Shown: positions 1 to 7,994, counted from the first letter of the stretch. The stretch is 9,357 nt of DNA from Ktedonobacteraceae bacterium (GCA_014896635.1 JADBKA010000186.1:1-9357), one strand, 5' to 3'. Program-made: numbers and translations. Notes: generated by a model not told the origin, from the letters alone.

Positions 1-595
1 GTATCAGGGCCTCGATAAGCTGTGGATCAAGAGGCTGGAACGTGCCGGGAAAATACAGTGATTCTTTATACTCCACTTCAAGCAGTGACTCCAGATAATA
101 GCGTGTGTGTTCTATTGCTTGCATCAAAGAACCGGATGAGAGCAGATCAGAAGGCCAGACCATCCATCCGCCAGATTGTCCAGATTGTAAAAGATCGGGG
201 AGTTGCAAGCGTATGAAGAGAGGTGTGGGCATATCGGACAGCGTGGCACAATCATGTTGCAGGAGGTTGATCGTCTCATCGAGGGAGACGCGAAGACGGG
301 CTGAGAGCCAGCGGTACATACTCTGACTATTTGGACCGGAGTACAGAACCTTCCAGGGAATTTTTCGCTCTCGACAAGGCCAGATCAGCGCTGTTCCCAG
401 GACGGGTATCGCACGGCGCAGTGCTTCCAGTGCTTTCAGCAGGAGTTCAAAACGCTTCTCCGGCTGTAAAGCCGCAGACTCTATGCAGTAAGTGACAATA
501 GCCCTGATGGCTTCGGACTGCTTATCTTCCATGATGCCTCCCGGTATTGTCTGGAACGTACAAATTGAAGGGGATAATTTGGATGTTGAAAACAT
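1..595 (-). CDS. Divergent regulator-like protein, N-terminal part (runs off left edge)
   Basis: Reading the reverse complement from the ATG at 595-593 gives an open frame of 198 codons with no stop to the left edge, so only the N-terminal part is present. The start is chosen because AGGAG (607-603) lies 7 bases before it. A second in-frame ATG at 532 follows a GGGAGG only 4 bases away and is the alternative start. The protein begins MFSTSKLSPS; after the second Met comes a helical stretch (EKRFELLLKALEALRRAIPV) followed by a mixed segment with ALIWPCRERKIPW and GGWMVWPSDLL. This layout suggests a GAF-like sensory domain, but I see no HTH, AAA+ or kinase motif in the visible part and do not recognise the family firmly. 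Its divergent position beside acetone carboxylase genes resembles that of acxR, the sigma-54-type activator of Xanthobacter. A regulatory role is inferred from context only. Confidence 0.6.
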   Translation of the reverse strand, partial: MFSTSKLSPSICTFQTIPGGIMEDKQSEAIRAIVTYCIESAALQPEKRFELLLKALEALRRAIPVLGTALIWPCRERKIPWKVLYSGPNSQSMYRWLSARLRVSLDETINLLQHDCATLSDMPTPLFIRLQLPDLLQSGQSGGWMVWPSDLLSSGSLMQAIEHTRYYLESLLEVEYKESLYFPGTFQPLDPQLIEALI

Positions 596-633
596 TGTAT
601 CTCTCCTTCCCTTACTTTTACAATACATTTACA
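594..633 (+). promoter_or_regulatory. Divergent control region: candidate promoter and operator repeats
   Basis: A candidate housekeeping promoter for aacS is TTGTAT (595-600), an 18-base spacer and TACAAT (619-624), which matches the consensus at 4/6 and 5/6 positions; it would give a leader of roughly 65 bases. The same DNA holds an inverted repeat ATTGTA (594-599) / TACAAT (619-624) and two direct TTTACA copies (617-622, 628-633) spaced 11 bp apart, about one helical turn. It overlaps the start and ribosome binding site of the divergent gene, so a protein bound here could control both directions. No GG-N10-GC sigma-54 element was found between 541 and 694. Promoter strength and regulator are not known. 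Confidence 0.35.
603..607 (-). promoter_or_regulatory. Ribosome binding site of the divergent gene
   Basis: On the minus strand AGGAG (inside GGAAGGAGAG) lies 7 bases before the ATG at 595-593. It favours this start over the internal ATG at 532, whose GGGAGG is only 4 bases away. Confidence 0.6.
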
Positions 634-678
634 CGGTGATGTGTTCTCTATCCATGTGAAGATTCGTAGCCCGGTGAA

Positions 679-686
679 GAGAGGAG
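679..686 (+). promoter_or_regulatory. Ribosome binding site of aacS
   Basis: GAGAGGAG ends 8 bases before the ATG at 695. It decides the start in favour of 695 over an in-frame GTG at 641 that has no such site. Confidence 0.75.
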
Positions 687-694
687 TATGGTCT

Positions 695-2698
695 ATGACA
701 GGCCGCATTACAGAGGGAGAACTCCTCTGGCAACCCTCGGAAGATTTTAAGCAGCACGCCAATATCACCCGCTATCTCTCCTGGCTCGCACAGAACCAGG
801 GACTGCACTTTTCCGGGTATCACGACCTCTGGGAATGGTCAGTGACCCACCTGGAAGCGTTCTGGGAATCAACGTGGCGCTATTTTGATATTAAGACTTC
901 CGTTCCCTATACCACTGTCCTCTCAGAACATGCGATGCCGGGAGCCAGGTGGTTCTCTGGCGCCAGGCTGAACTATGCGGAGCATGCGTTCAGGCATATC
1001 TCTCCCTCCCGGCCCGCTCTCATCTTCCAGTCAGAGCGTTCCCCATTGCGGGAGATCTCCTGGGAAGAGTTAGCGCGACAGGTCGCGTCAGTTGCGCATG
1101 CCCTGCGCCAGATGGGTGTGCGGCGTGGTGATCGCGTCGTTGCCTATATGCCCAACATCCCGGAAACGGTCATCGCCTTTCTTGCCAGTGCGAGCATCGG
1201 TGCCGTCTGGTCCAGTTGCTCACCGGATTTTGGCACGCGCAGCGTGATAGATCGCTTCCGGCAAATCGAGCCGACAATCCTCTTTGCGGCGGATGGCTAT
1301 TATTATAATGGGAAAGTTATTGACCGCCGGGCCGTCGTCGCTGAATTACAGCAAGCGCTTCCAACACTGGCGGCGACGATCCTCGTTCCCTATGTGTTTG
1401 AAGACGGCCCGCCAGCAGATGCGCACAGGGCTGTTTCCTGGGCGCATCTGCTGGCGAACACCGCCGCCTCGCTGACATTTGAGCAGGTGCCGGCAGCGCA
1501 TCCGTTATGGATACTTTTTTCCTCAGGCACAACCGGCCTGCCCAAAGCGATTGTTCAGAGCCATGGCGGCATCGTCCTGGAACATCTCAAGGCGCTCAGT
1601 CTTCATCTTGATCTCAAGTCTACAGACCGCTTCTTCTGGTTCACCACCACCGGCTGGATGATGTGGAATTTTCTCGTCGGAGGGCTGCTCTGTGGCGCCA
1701 CTATCGTCCTCTATGATGGCAGTCCCGCTTTCCCCGACCTCAATCGGCTCTGGGAACTGGTCAGCCAGGCCGGTATCACGGTGTTTGGCACCAGCGCCGG
1801 ATTCCTTACTTCGTGCATGACTGCCGGTATCACGCCGGCCTCATCCTATGAGATGAAGCGCCTCAAAAGCATCGGCGTAACCGGTTCCCCTCTCCCACCG
1901 GAAGGCTTTCAATGGGTGTATGAACAGGTGAAGCAGGAGATATGGTTAATCTCGACAAGCGGAGGAACTGATGTCTGCACGGCATTTGTGGGAGGCTGCC
2001 CGCTGTTACCTGTCCATGCTGGTGAGATCCAATGCCGCTGCCTGGCTGCGCGTGTCGAGGCCTTCGACGAACAGGGCCACTCGTTGACTGATCGGGTGGG
2101 GGAGCTGGTAGTGACCGAACCGATGCCTTCCATGCCCCTGTATTTCTGGAACGATGTCGGCAATCGGCGCTATCAGGAGAGCTACTTCTCGACCTATCCC
2201 GGCGTCTGGCGGCATGGAGACTGGATCAAGATTACCTCCAGGGGCAGCGCGGTGATCTATGGACGCTCTGACTCAACGATCAACCGCATGGGCGTGCGTA
2301 TGGGCAGCAGCGAGATCTATCGGGCGGTTGAAGATCTGCCGGAGGTGCTTGACAGCCTGATCGTGGGAGTTGAGCTTCCCGCAGGACGATACTATATGCC
2401 TCTCTTTGTGGTGTTGAAAGAAGGAGTGCAGATGGATCATGCCCTGCAAGAGAAAATCAAGGCGAAGATCCGTAGCGATGTCTCACCACGCCATGTCCCT
2501 GACGACATCTATGCTGTGTCGGCTGTACCGCGCACACTGAATGGCAAGAAACTGGAAGTGCCTGTCAAGAAGTTACTTACCGGAATGCTCTTAGAACAGG
2601 CAGTAAACCCTGATTCGATGAGCAATCCAGAATCAATCCAATATTACGTGGATCTGGCACGTAAGCTAGGCCTTTCGACACCAACCTCTTCATCTTAA
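695..2698 (+). CDS. aacS: Acetoacetyl-CoA synthetase (acetoacetate-CoA ligase)
   Basis: The 667-residue product is an ANL-superfamily adenylating enzyme that activates acetoacetate with ATP and CoA to acetoacetyl-CoA in the cytoplasm. An N-terminal ACAS-type segment with WFSGARLNYAEH (86-97) is typical of acetoacetyl-CoA and acetyl-CoA synthetases. The ATP-binding P-loop SSGTTGLPK lies at 276-284, TTTGWMMWNF at 317-326, the hinge/adenylate motif YGRSDSTINRMGVR at 522-535, and the C-terminal NGKKLEVPV at 616-624, where K618 is the expected catalytic lysine. Length fits the family (about 650-660). The GTG start at 641 would add 18 unsupported residues. Being next to acetone carboxylase, whose product is acetoacetate, supports this substrate over acetate or propionate. 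The DSTIN motif followed by RMGVRMGSSEIY resembles the acetoacetyl-CoA synthetase branch. Function is inferred from homology recall and context. Confidence 0.9.
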   Translation: MTGRITEGELLWQPSEDFKQHANITRYLSWLAQNQGLHFSGYHDLWEWSVTHLEAFWESTWRYFDIKTSVPYTTVLSEHAMPGARWFSGARLNYAEHAFRHISPSRPALIFQSERSPLREISWEELARQVASVAHALRQMGVRRGDRVVAYMPNIPETVIAFLASASIGAVWSSCSPDFGTRSVIDRFRQIEPTILFAADGYYYNGKVIDRRAVVAELQQALPTLAATILVPYVFEDGPPADAHRAVSWAHLLANTAASLTFEQVPAAHPLWILFSSGTTGLPKAIVQSHGGIVLEHLKALSLHLDLKSTDRFFWFTTTGWMMWNFLVGGLLCGATIVLYDGSPAFPDLNRLWELVSQAGITVFGTSAGFLTSCMTAGITPASSYEMKRLKSIGVTGSPLPPEGFQWVYEQVKQEIWLISTSGGTDVCTAFVGGCPLLPVHAGEIQCRCLAARVEAFDEQGHSLTDRVGELVVTEPMPSMPLYFWNDVGNRRYQESYFSTYPGVWRHGDWIKITSRGSAVIYGRSDSTINRMGVRMGSSEIYRAVEDLPEVLDSLIVGVELPAGRYYMPLFVVLKEGVQMDHALQEKIKAKIRSDVSPRHVPDDIYAVSAVPRTLNGKKLEVPVKKLLTGMLLEQAVNPDSMSNPESIQYYVDLARKLGLSTPTSSS

Positions 2699-2933
2699 AG
2701 AGCATTGCATAAACATCTCATAGCGGGCTGCTGGACTGCCCCGGCCATGGAAGGGCGATATGTAATGCATCAGCCCTGCGCGATTCATCGACCAGAAAGG
2801 GGGTGTTGATCTCCGGTGAAAGTTCTTCAATGAGGAAGATGCTGTTATGGCAGAAGAAGTTTTGCAGAGAAATGATTTCACATATGATTACTGTTGCAAG
2901 GTGCAGAAAGCAAAGCAATAGTAAAGGAGAGAA
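2699..2933 (+). other. aacS-acxA intergenic region
   Basis: These 235 bases have no clear gene. There is no stem-loop with a T-run to end the aacS transcript. GGGCTG (2725-2730) could pair with CAGCCC (2771-2776) across a 40-base loop, which is weak. A 35-codon basic ORF (2830-2937) whose TGA overlaps the acxA ATG lacks a good ribosome binding site. The right part contains the candidate promoter listed separately. Confidence 0.5.
2861..2888 (+). promoter_or_regulatory. Candidate acxA promoter
   Basis: TTTGCA (2861-2866), a 16-base spacer and TATGAT (2883-2888, 5/6 match to TATAAT) lie about 45 bases before the acxA start. The -35 match is only moderate. The size of the gap after aacS makes a separate promoter reasonable, but nothing else confirms it. 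Confidence 0.3.
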
Positions 2934-5081
2934 ATGAAGATGGCGATAGAAATGAGGCGGCAGCCGAGAATCCTGTCTATGGATGCAGGAGGGACGCTGA
3001 CAGACACATTCATTGTTGACCAGACAGGTCAGTTTGTCGTTGGTAAGGCACAGACGACACCAGAAGACGAATCCATCGGGTTTACGCATTCTGTACAGGA
3101 TGCGCTGCACTACTGGCAGATGGCTCCAGAGGAGGTATTTCCGCAACTCATCACGGGAATCTACTCCGGCACCGCCATGCTCAACCGTCTGCTCGAACGC
3201 AAGGGACAACGGCTCGGACTGATTGTGACCGCTGGCTTTGAAGATTATTTACGCATCGAGCGGGGTATTCAGACCTATCTTGGTTACTCCTATTCTGATC
3301 GCCTTCATGTAGTAACGCATGTGCATAATGAGCCGCTGGTTCCCCGTGAGCGTATTTTTGGGGTGCGAGGCCGGATTGATCTGTTTGGGCAGGAGCAGAT
3401 ACCTCTTTATGAGCACGAAGTGCGCAGCGCGGTTGAGAAACTAGTGGCTCTGAAGGTCGAGGGCATCTGTGTCAATCTGCTCTTCTCCTATGTCAATCCG
3501 AGCCATGAGCAGCGCATCAAAGCCATTGCCGAGCAGGTCATGCAGGAGCATGGGGTGACTATTCCCCTGTTTCTTTCATCCGAACTCTATCCTGTCGAAC
3601 AGGATTTTGCCCGGCTCAACACTGTGCTGGTAGAGGCTTATGCCGCCGAACCTTCGCGCCAGCAGTTACAACGCATCACAGAACGGATACGGCAGTTTGG
3701 GGCATCGTACGAACTGCGGGTGATGGCTTCGCATGGAGGGACGATCTCCACTGAAGCGAAAGAGCTGGCTCGCACCCTGGTGTCAGGACCAATTGGTGGA
3801 GTGGTGGGCGCCCGTTATCTGGCAAACCAGCTCGGCTTTAAGAATGTCGTCTGCACAGATATCGGAGGCACCAGCTTCGATCTGGCATTAATTACGGGAG
3901 GAGACTTCTCAATCAAGACGCAGCCTGATATGGCACGCTTTGTGTTGAAACTTCCCCTGGTGCAGATCGACTCGGTTGGAGCAGGTACCGGCTCTTTTGT
4001 GCGCCTGACCCCGGCTTCCAGACGTATCGAGATCGGACCAGACAGCGCCGGCTATCGTATCGGTGTCTCGAATAGAGCAAGCGGGCTGACAACTCCTACC
4101 ATTTCCGACTGTGATGTGGTGCTGGGATTGCTCAATCCTGACAATTTCCTGGGTGGCGAGGTAAAGCTGGATAAGGAATATGCTTACCAGGTCATCAAAG
4201 AACAGATTGCCGACCCCCTGGGTCTGAATGTTTATGACGCAGCAGCGGGAGTTATTTCGCTCTTCCAGGATCATCTCCGCAACGAAGTCATCTCGCGCGT
4301 CCTGGGCAAAGGGTATGCGCCGGAGAACTACCGTCTGCTGTCCTACGGGGGCGGAGGTCCTGCCCATGTCGCCGGCTTCACGGAAGGGCTGAACTTTGAA
4401 GATATCCTGGTGCCGGCCTGGGCGGCGGGCTTTTCTGCATTCGGCTGTGCCTGTGCCGACTATGAGTACCGGGCTGATAAAACAATCCGCGTCGCTATTG
4501 CCAGCTCCAAGGCTGATGTCACGCAATTTGCTACAACTATTAATGCCGCCTGGTATGAGCTGCAAGCACGGGTCATCGAGGAGTTTGCGAAAAGCCACAT
4601 CGGTGCTGAACAGATCTCCTTCCGCCACCTGCTGCGCGTGCAATATGTTGGTCAGCTCAACGATGTAGAGATTCTCGTCCCTTTCGACCAGGTGCAGACG
4701 CATGAGGACGTGCAGACGATCATTGACCTGTTTGAGGACGCCTATGGCAAGATGTACTCGCGGTCTGCACGTTCACCGGAGCTGGGATACCTGGTCACAA
4801 CCGCCGTGCTCACGGGCGTGTATGAGATTGAGAAGCCCCGGCTGCCCGAGGAACCGCTCAGTCAGGCACAGCCCGAAGCCGCTGCGCTGCAAGGTATACG
4901 ACCTGTCTACTACAAAAAGACATGGGTTGATGCCCACATTTACGAGATGGAGAATCTGCGCCCCGGCAATCGTATTCAGGGCTTTGCCGTTGTCGAATCG
5001 CCAAATACCACTTTTGTCGTCCCGACGGAGTACGAAGCATGGCTGGACCAGCATAGAATTTTTCACCTTTCGCCACGATAG
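2934..5081 (+). CDS. acxA: Acetone carboxylase beta subunit (hydantoinase A family)
   Basis: The 715-residue product matches the usual length of the beta subunit (about 717 in Xanthobacter, from memory). This subunit holds the ATP site of the alpha2-beta2-gamma2 enzyme that converts acetone, bicarbonate and ATP to acetoacetate, AMP and two phosphates. Sequence evidence is the ASKHA-type nucleotide fold: DAGGTLTD at 17-24 (phosphate 1), CTDIGGTSFD at 307-316 (phosphate 2) and SYGGGGPAHVAGF at 470-482 (adenosine motif). These mark the HyuA/oxoprolinase/AcxA superfamily, and the following acxB and especially acxC separate it from hydantoinase and oxoprolinase. An AGGAG at 2925-2929 is 4 bases before ATG 2934 and 10 bases before the in-frame ATG at 2940, so either start is possible. 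No signal peptide or membrane segment is seen. Confidence 0.92.
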   Translation: MKMAIEMRRQPRILSMDAGGTLTDTFIVDQTGQFVVGKAQTTPEDESIGFTHSVQDALHYWQMAPEEVFPQLITGIYSGTAMLNRLLERKGQRLGLIVTAGFEDYLRIERGIQTYLGYSYSDRLHVVTHVHNEPLVPRERIFGVRGRIDLFGQEQIPLYEHEVRSAVEKLVALKVEGICVNLLFSYVNPSHEQRIKAIAEQVMQEHGVTIPLFLSSELYPVEQDFARLNTVLVEAYAAEPSRQQLQRITERIRQFGASYELRVMASHGGTISTEAKELARTLVSGPIGGVVGARYLANQLGFKNVVCTDIGGTSFDLALITGGDFSIKTQPDMARFVLKLPLVQIDSVGAGTGSFVRLTPASRRIEIGPDSAGYRIGVSNRASGLTTPTISDCDVVLGLLNPDNFLGGEVKLDKEYAYQVIKEQIADPLGLNVYDAAAGVISLFQDHLRNEVISRVLGKGYAPENYRLLSYGGGGPAHVAGFTEGLNFEDILVPAWAAGFSAFGCACADYEYRADKTIRVAIASSKADVTQFATTINAAWYELQARVIEEFAKSHIGAEQISFRHLLRVQYVGQLNDVEILVPFDQVQTHEDVQTIIDLFEDAYGKMYSRSARSPELGYLVTTAVLTGVYEIEKPRLPEEPLSQAQPEAAALQGIRPVYYKKTWVDAHIYEMENLRPGNRIQGFAVVESPNTTFVVPTEYEAWLDQHRIFHLSPR

Positions 5082-5087
5082 TTACTG

Positions 5088-5109
5088 CCTGCCGGCAGGA
5101 TATCCTGCC
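5088..5109 (+). repeat. Overlapping perfect palindromes between acxA and acxB
   Basis: CCTGCCGGCAGG (5088-5099) is a perfect 12-base palindrome that shares GGCAGG with a perfect 16-base palindrome GGCAGGATATCCTGCC (5094-5109). In RNA the second can form a GC-rich hairpin with a 6-bp stem and AUAU loop. It starts 7 bases after the acxA stop and ends 11 bases before the acxB ribosome binding site. No T-run follows, so it does not look like a terminator; an mRNA processing/stability or translational element is more likely. Confidence 0.75.
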
Positions 5110-5135
5110 CCGTAGAGAAGAAAGGAGCATACCGC

Positions 5136-7352
5136 ATGGTCATTGCGAAATCAGCAGATGTGCGACAGCATATCGGATGGAGTGGAGCCAGTGTACGAGA
5201 GATGCTGGAGGAGTCCGAGCGGCTTTTCCACGAAACCGGGCGATACTGGGGATTGGACCGCCTGGAATTGCGCGAGCAAGATCCGATTCGCTATGAGCGC
5301 ATCTTCTCCTCGCTGCGTGGCGGTCTCGTCAATGCACGAGAAACGGCCCTCAACATCTCGGCTTCGCCCATCGTCAAAGAGATCGGTGAACTCTGTTTCG
5401 TCCTCTATACCCCGGAAGGCGACTCCATCGCGCTGTCAACAGGTATCATCGTCCACGTCCATACGATGAGTGACGCGATCAAATATATGATTCGCCAGAA
5501 CTACGAAATCAATCCTGGTATCAGAAACGGTGACATCTTCTCCAACAATAATTCGATGATCGGCGACGTCCATACGGCTGATGTCCATACTATCGTCCCG
5601 ATCTTCTGGGAAGGCGAGCTGATCGGGTGGGCCGGCGGTGTGACACACGAAATTGATGCCGGCGCCATCACGCCCGGCTCGATGGCCTTTGGGCATGAAG
5701 ATCGCTACGGCGACGGGCTGCTGCTCTCCTGTGAGAAGGCTGGTGAGAACGACGAGTTCTACCAGAGCTATCTTAACAAGGTGACGGATTCGGTGCGGGC
5801 CGAAATGTACTGGGTGCTGGATGAGCGCACACGCCTTGCCGGCTGTCATATGATCCGCGACCAGGTGTATCGCGTGATTCGTGAAGAAGGGATAGAGACC
5901 TACAAGCAGTTTATCCGCGAAGTAATCGAGGAAGGGCGCCGCAGTTTCAAGGAGCGGATCAAAGAAATCACCTTCCCCGGCGTCTATGAGTCACCGCGTT
6001 TCTCTGATGTTCCCTGGAAAGATGATCCGACGGTTGCGCATAAAGCGCGTAAAGATACGATCATGCATGCACCTCTTGCGCTAAAGATCGGGGTTGACGG
6101 GGAGTTTGACCTGTCCTTTGAGGGGGCCAACAGGTGGGGGTATCACTCCTTTAACTGCGCACCATCTCCGATGCAAGGGGCATTCTGGGTCCAGTTGACG
6201 CAGACGGTGATTCCTAACGACAAAATTAACGATGGAGCCTACCTGGCAACGTCTCTCAAGTTGCCGTATGGTTCCTGGTGCAACCCCGATTACCAGAAAG
6301 TCTCAACAACCCTGACCTGGCATTTTCTGATCCCTTCCTTTACTGGCATGATTCGCAGCCTGATCCGGGCCTTCTACGCACGTGGCTATCTGGAGGAGAT
6401 CAGCGCCAGTTATCCTATGACGGGCAACATCCTGCAAGGTGGAGGTATCAACCATTACGGCGTTGATTCTGCCTTCACGAACTTTGAGATGTCTTCGGAA
6501 GGAACCGGAGCCAGATATGTCAGAGATGGTGAAGGGCAGACAGCGGCGATGTGGAATCCTGAAGGGGACATGGGAGAAGCGGAAACCTGGGAACTGCTTG
6601 AACCTCTGCTGTACCTGGGACGGAGTGTCAAGCCGATGACGGGAGGTCCGGGCAAATATCGTGGTGGGACAGGAATCGAGGCCGTTCGTATGCTGTACAG
6701 GACAAAAGAGCAGACACTCTTTAATGGACTGGGAGATGGCTTTGTCTTTGGCAGTGCAGGTATCTTTGGTGGCTATCCTGGCAATGCGGGCTATCGCCAC
6801 AGCCTGCACGGCACTAATATGGCAGAGGTTATCTCCCAGAAGTTGCCGTACCCGGCACGCGATGGCGACCCTGAACAGTCCGAAGTCGATGCACTGGTCA
6901 AAGCCCGCGAGAACGTCTTTGACAAACACGCGACGGCAGGCCCGCAGATCTTTGAAGAGTATGATCTGTATGTCTCGATGCAGCGCGGCGGCCCAGGCCT
7001 GGGAGACGTGCTTGAACGCGATCTCGCGCTGGTCGAACGAGATCTCAATCAGGGCGACCTGCTCCCACGCTTTGCTGCCTCGATCTATGGGGCAGTTGCC
7101 AGCCAGGATGCGGATGGCAGATGGCATGTTGATGTTGAACAGAGCAAAGCCCACCGCGCTCAAATGCGCCAGGAGCGCAAGCAGAAGGCCATCCCGGCGC
7201 GCGAGTTCTGGCAGCAAGAGCGTGAACGGGTGCTGGCCCGCGATTTCATCGAGCCGGTGCGCGATATGTACCGCAGTTCAATGGAACTGTCAGCCGAATG
7301 GCGCGAAAAGTTCCTGCGCTTCTGGGATCTGCCGGCGGATTTCAGTTTTTAG
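5136..7352 (+). CDS. acxB: Acetone carboxylase alpha subunit (hydantoinase B family)
   Basis: The 738-residue product is the catalytic metal-binding subunit where activated acetone (enol phosphate) meets the carboxyl donor. The segment NGDIFSNNNSMIGDVHTADV followed by HTIVPIF and GGVTHEIDAG is characteristic of the HyuB/AcxB family. H146, D149 and H171 keep the spacing (3 and 22) of the Mn ligands I recall from the Xanthobacter structure (His150, Asp153, His175), so the metal site appears intact. It is somewhat shorter than the Xanthobacter subunit (about 776 from memory), with no sign of a break. AAAGGAG at 5121-5127 is 8 bases before the ATG. It follows acxA by 54 bases containing a palindrome and precedes acxC by 14 bases, consistent with one transcript and a fixed subunit ratio. 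Confidence 0.92.
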   Translation: MVIAKSADVRQHIGWSGASVREMLEESERLFHETGRYWGLDRLELREQDPIRYERIFSSLRGGLVNARETALNISASPIVKEIGELCFVLYTPEGDSIALSTGIIVHVHTMSDAIKYMIRQNYEINPGIRNGDIFSNNNSMIGDVHTADVHTIVPIFWEGELIGWAGGVTHEIDAGAITPGSMAFGHEDRYGDGLLLSCEKAGENDEFYQSYLNKVTDSVRAEMYWVLDERTRLAGCHMIRDQVYRVIREEGIETYKQFIREVIEEGRRSFKERIKEITFPGVYESPRFSDVPWKDDPTVAHKARKDTIMHAPLALKIGVDGEFDLSFEGANRWGYHSFNCAPSPMQGAFWVQLTQTVIPNDKINDGAYLATSLKLPYGSWCNPDYQKVSTTLTWHFLIPSFTGMIRSLIRAFYARGYLEEISASYPMTGNILQGGGINHYGVDSAFTNFEMSSEGTGARYVRDGEGQTAAMWNPEGDMGEAETWELLEPLLYLGRSVKPMTGGPGKYRGGTGIEAVRMLYRTKEQTLFNGLGDGFVFGSAGIFGGYPGNAGYRHSLHGTNMAEVISQKLPYPARDGDPEQSEVDALVKARENVFDKHATAGPQIFEEYDLYVSMQRGGPGLGDVLERDLALVERDLNQGDLLPRFAASIYGAVASQDADGRWHVDVEQSKAHRAQMRQERKQKAIPAREFWQQERERVLARDFIEPVRDMYRSSMELSAEWREKFLRFWDLPADFSF

Positions 7353-7366
7353 TGAGGAGAGAAGGC

Positions 7367-7867
7367 ATGCCAGAATATGATCGTGAAACGCTGAAACAGC
7401 TCAAAGAGGGAAGGCTTCCCTTTGATGAAGTGCGTCAGATGCAGTCCAGCCACAAGGATCGTGAGCGTTTTGTGAAGATGCTAGCACTCGCGCAGGAATC
7501 AGTTCCCTGGTCTGACCGCATCCTGTTGCCATACGCCGAACACCTCTACGTGGTCGAAAAAGCCGACAAAAGTCGTGTGGTGAAATGCGACTGCGGCTAC
7601 GAATTCGGAGATGTCAGGCAGAACTGGAAACTCCAGGCGCTTGTCTATGTGCGAGATACACAGGAGAAGATCGACGAGATTTATCCTCGTCTCCTGGGAT
7701 GTGATCCGCAATGGATGCATTTGCGCGAGTTTATCTGTCCAGGGTGCGGAACACTGCTCGAAGTAGAAGCTGTCCCACCGGGGTATCCTATCGTCTTCGA
7801 TTTTCAACCCGATATCGATGCGTTCTATACCCACTGGTTAGGGACACCACTTTCGGAAGCGGTCTGA
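7367..7867 (+). CDS. acxC: Acetone carboxylase gamma subunit
   Basis: The 166-residue product matches the small zinc-containing gamma subunit (about 20 kDa) of acetone carboxylase, which has no counterpart in hydantoinases and so fixes the identity of the cluster. Two cysteine pairs, C74-x-C76 (CDCGYEF) and C124-x2-C127 (CPGCG), form a probable zinc ribbon; the flanking WKLQALVYVRDTQEKIDEIYP is conserved in style. The start is the ATG at 7367 with GAGGAG at 7354-7359, 7 bases away; the longer open frame upstream (from 7298) overlaps the end of acxB and is not supported. It is 14 bases downstream of acxB. No membrane segment or signal peptide. Confidence 0.92.
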   Translation: MPEYDRETLKQLKEGRLPFDEVRQMQSSHKDRERFVKMLALAQESVPWSDRILLPYAEHLYVVEKADKSRVVKCDCGYEFGDVRQNWKLQALVYVRDTQEKIDEIYPRLLGCDPQWMHLREFICPGCGTLLEVEAVPPGYPIVFDFQPDIDAFYTHWLGTPLSEAV

Positions 7868-7906
7868 GGAACAGAACCCGGCCGGTGTCATGAGGCAGGT
7901 GAGGGA

Positions 7907-7953
7907 GGACCAGGCTCCTGTCAAGAGTTCTACGGGCCTTACGGGCCTGGTCC
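7907..7953 (+). other. Stem-loop with tandem TACGGGCCT repeat after acxC
   Basis: GGACCAGGC (7907-7915) can pair with GCCTGGTCC (7945-7953), a 9-bp perfect stem with a 29-base loop. The loop and 3' arm include TACGGGCCT twice in tandem (7931-7939, 7940-7948). No T-run follows, so it is not a standard intrinsic terminator; it may limit read-through into adh or stabilise the acx message. Confidence 0.45.
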
Positions 7954-7977
7954 CCTTGCAATCTTTGCTCAGAATAG

Positions 7978-7994
7978 TGCGACAGATATGCTGT
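7978..7994 (+). repeat. 17-base copy of adh coding sequence upstream of adh
   Basis: TGCGACAGATATGCTGT occurs here and again inside the adh gene (8498-8514), where it encodes part of the ATDML motif. It contains the dyad ACAG-N5-CTGT. The upstream copy is non-coding. It could be a remnant of a decayed adh duplicate or a regulatory site; exact identity over 17 bases is very unlikely by chance in a window of this size. Confidence 0.6.

Noticed and set aside
22..326. Plus-strand ORFs at 22-216 and 105-326
   Set aside because: They are opposite the better-supported minus-strand gene, have no ribosome binding site and no family features.
2849..2865. Sigma-54-like element TGGCAG...TTTGCA upstream of acxA
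   Set aside because: GG and GC are separated by 13 bases rather than the strictly kept 10, so it is unlikely to be a working -24/-12 promoter despite the known sigma-54 control of acx in Xanthobacter.
3909..4703. Long minus-strand ORF (264 codons) within acxA
   Set aside because: It lies wholly opposite a well-supported gene and its translation has no recognisable motif; it is a shadow of codon bias. The same holds for the minus-strand ORF at 6303-7217 within acxB.
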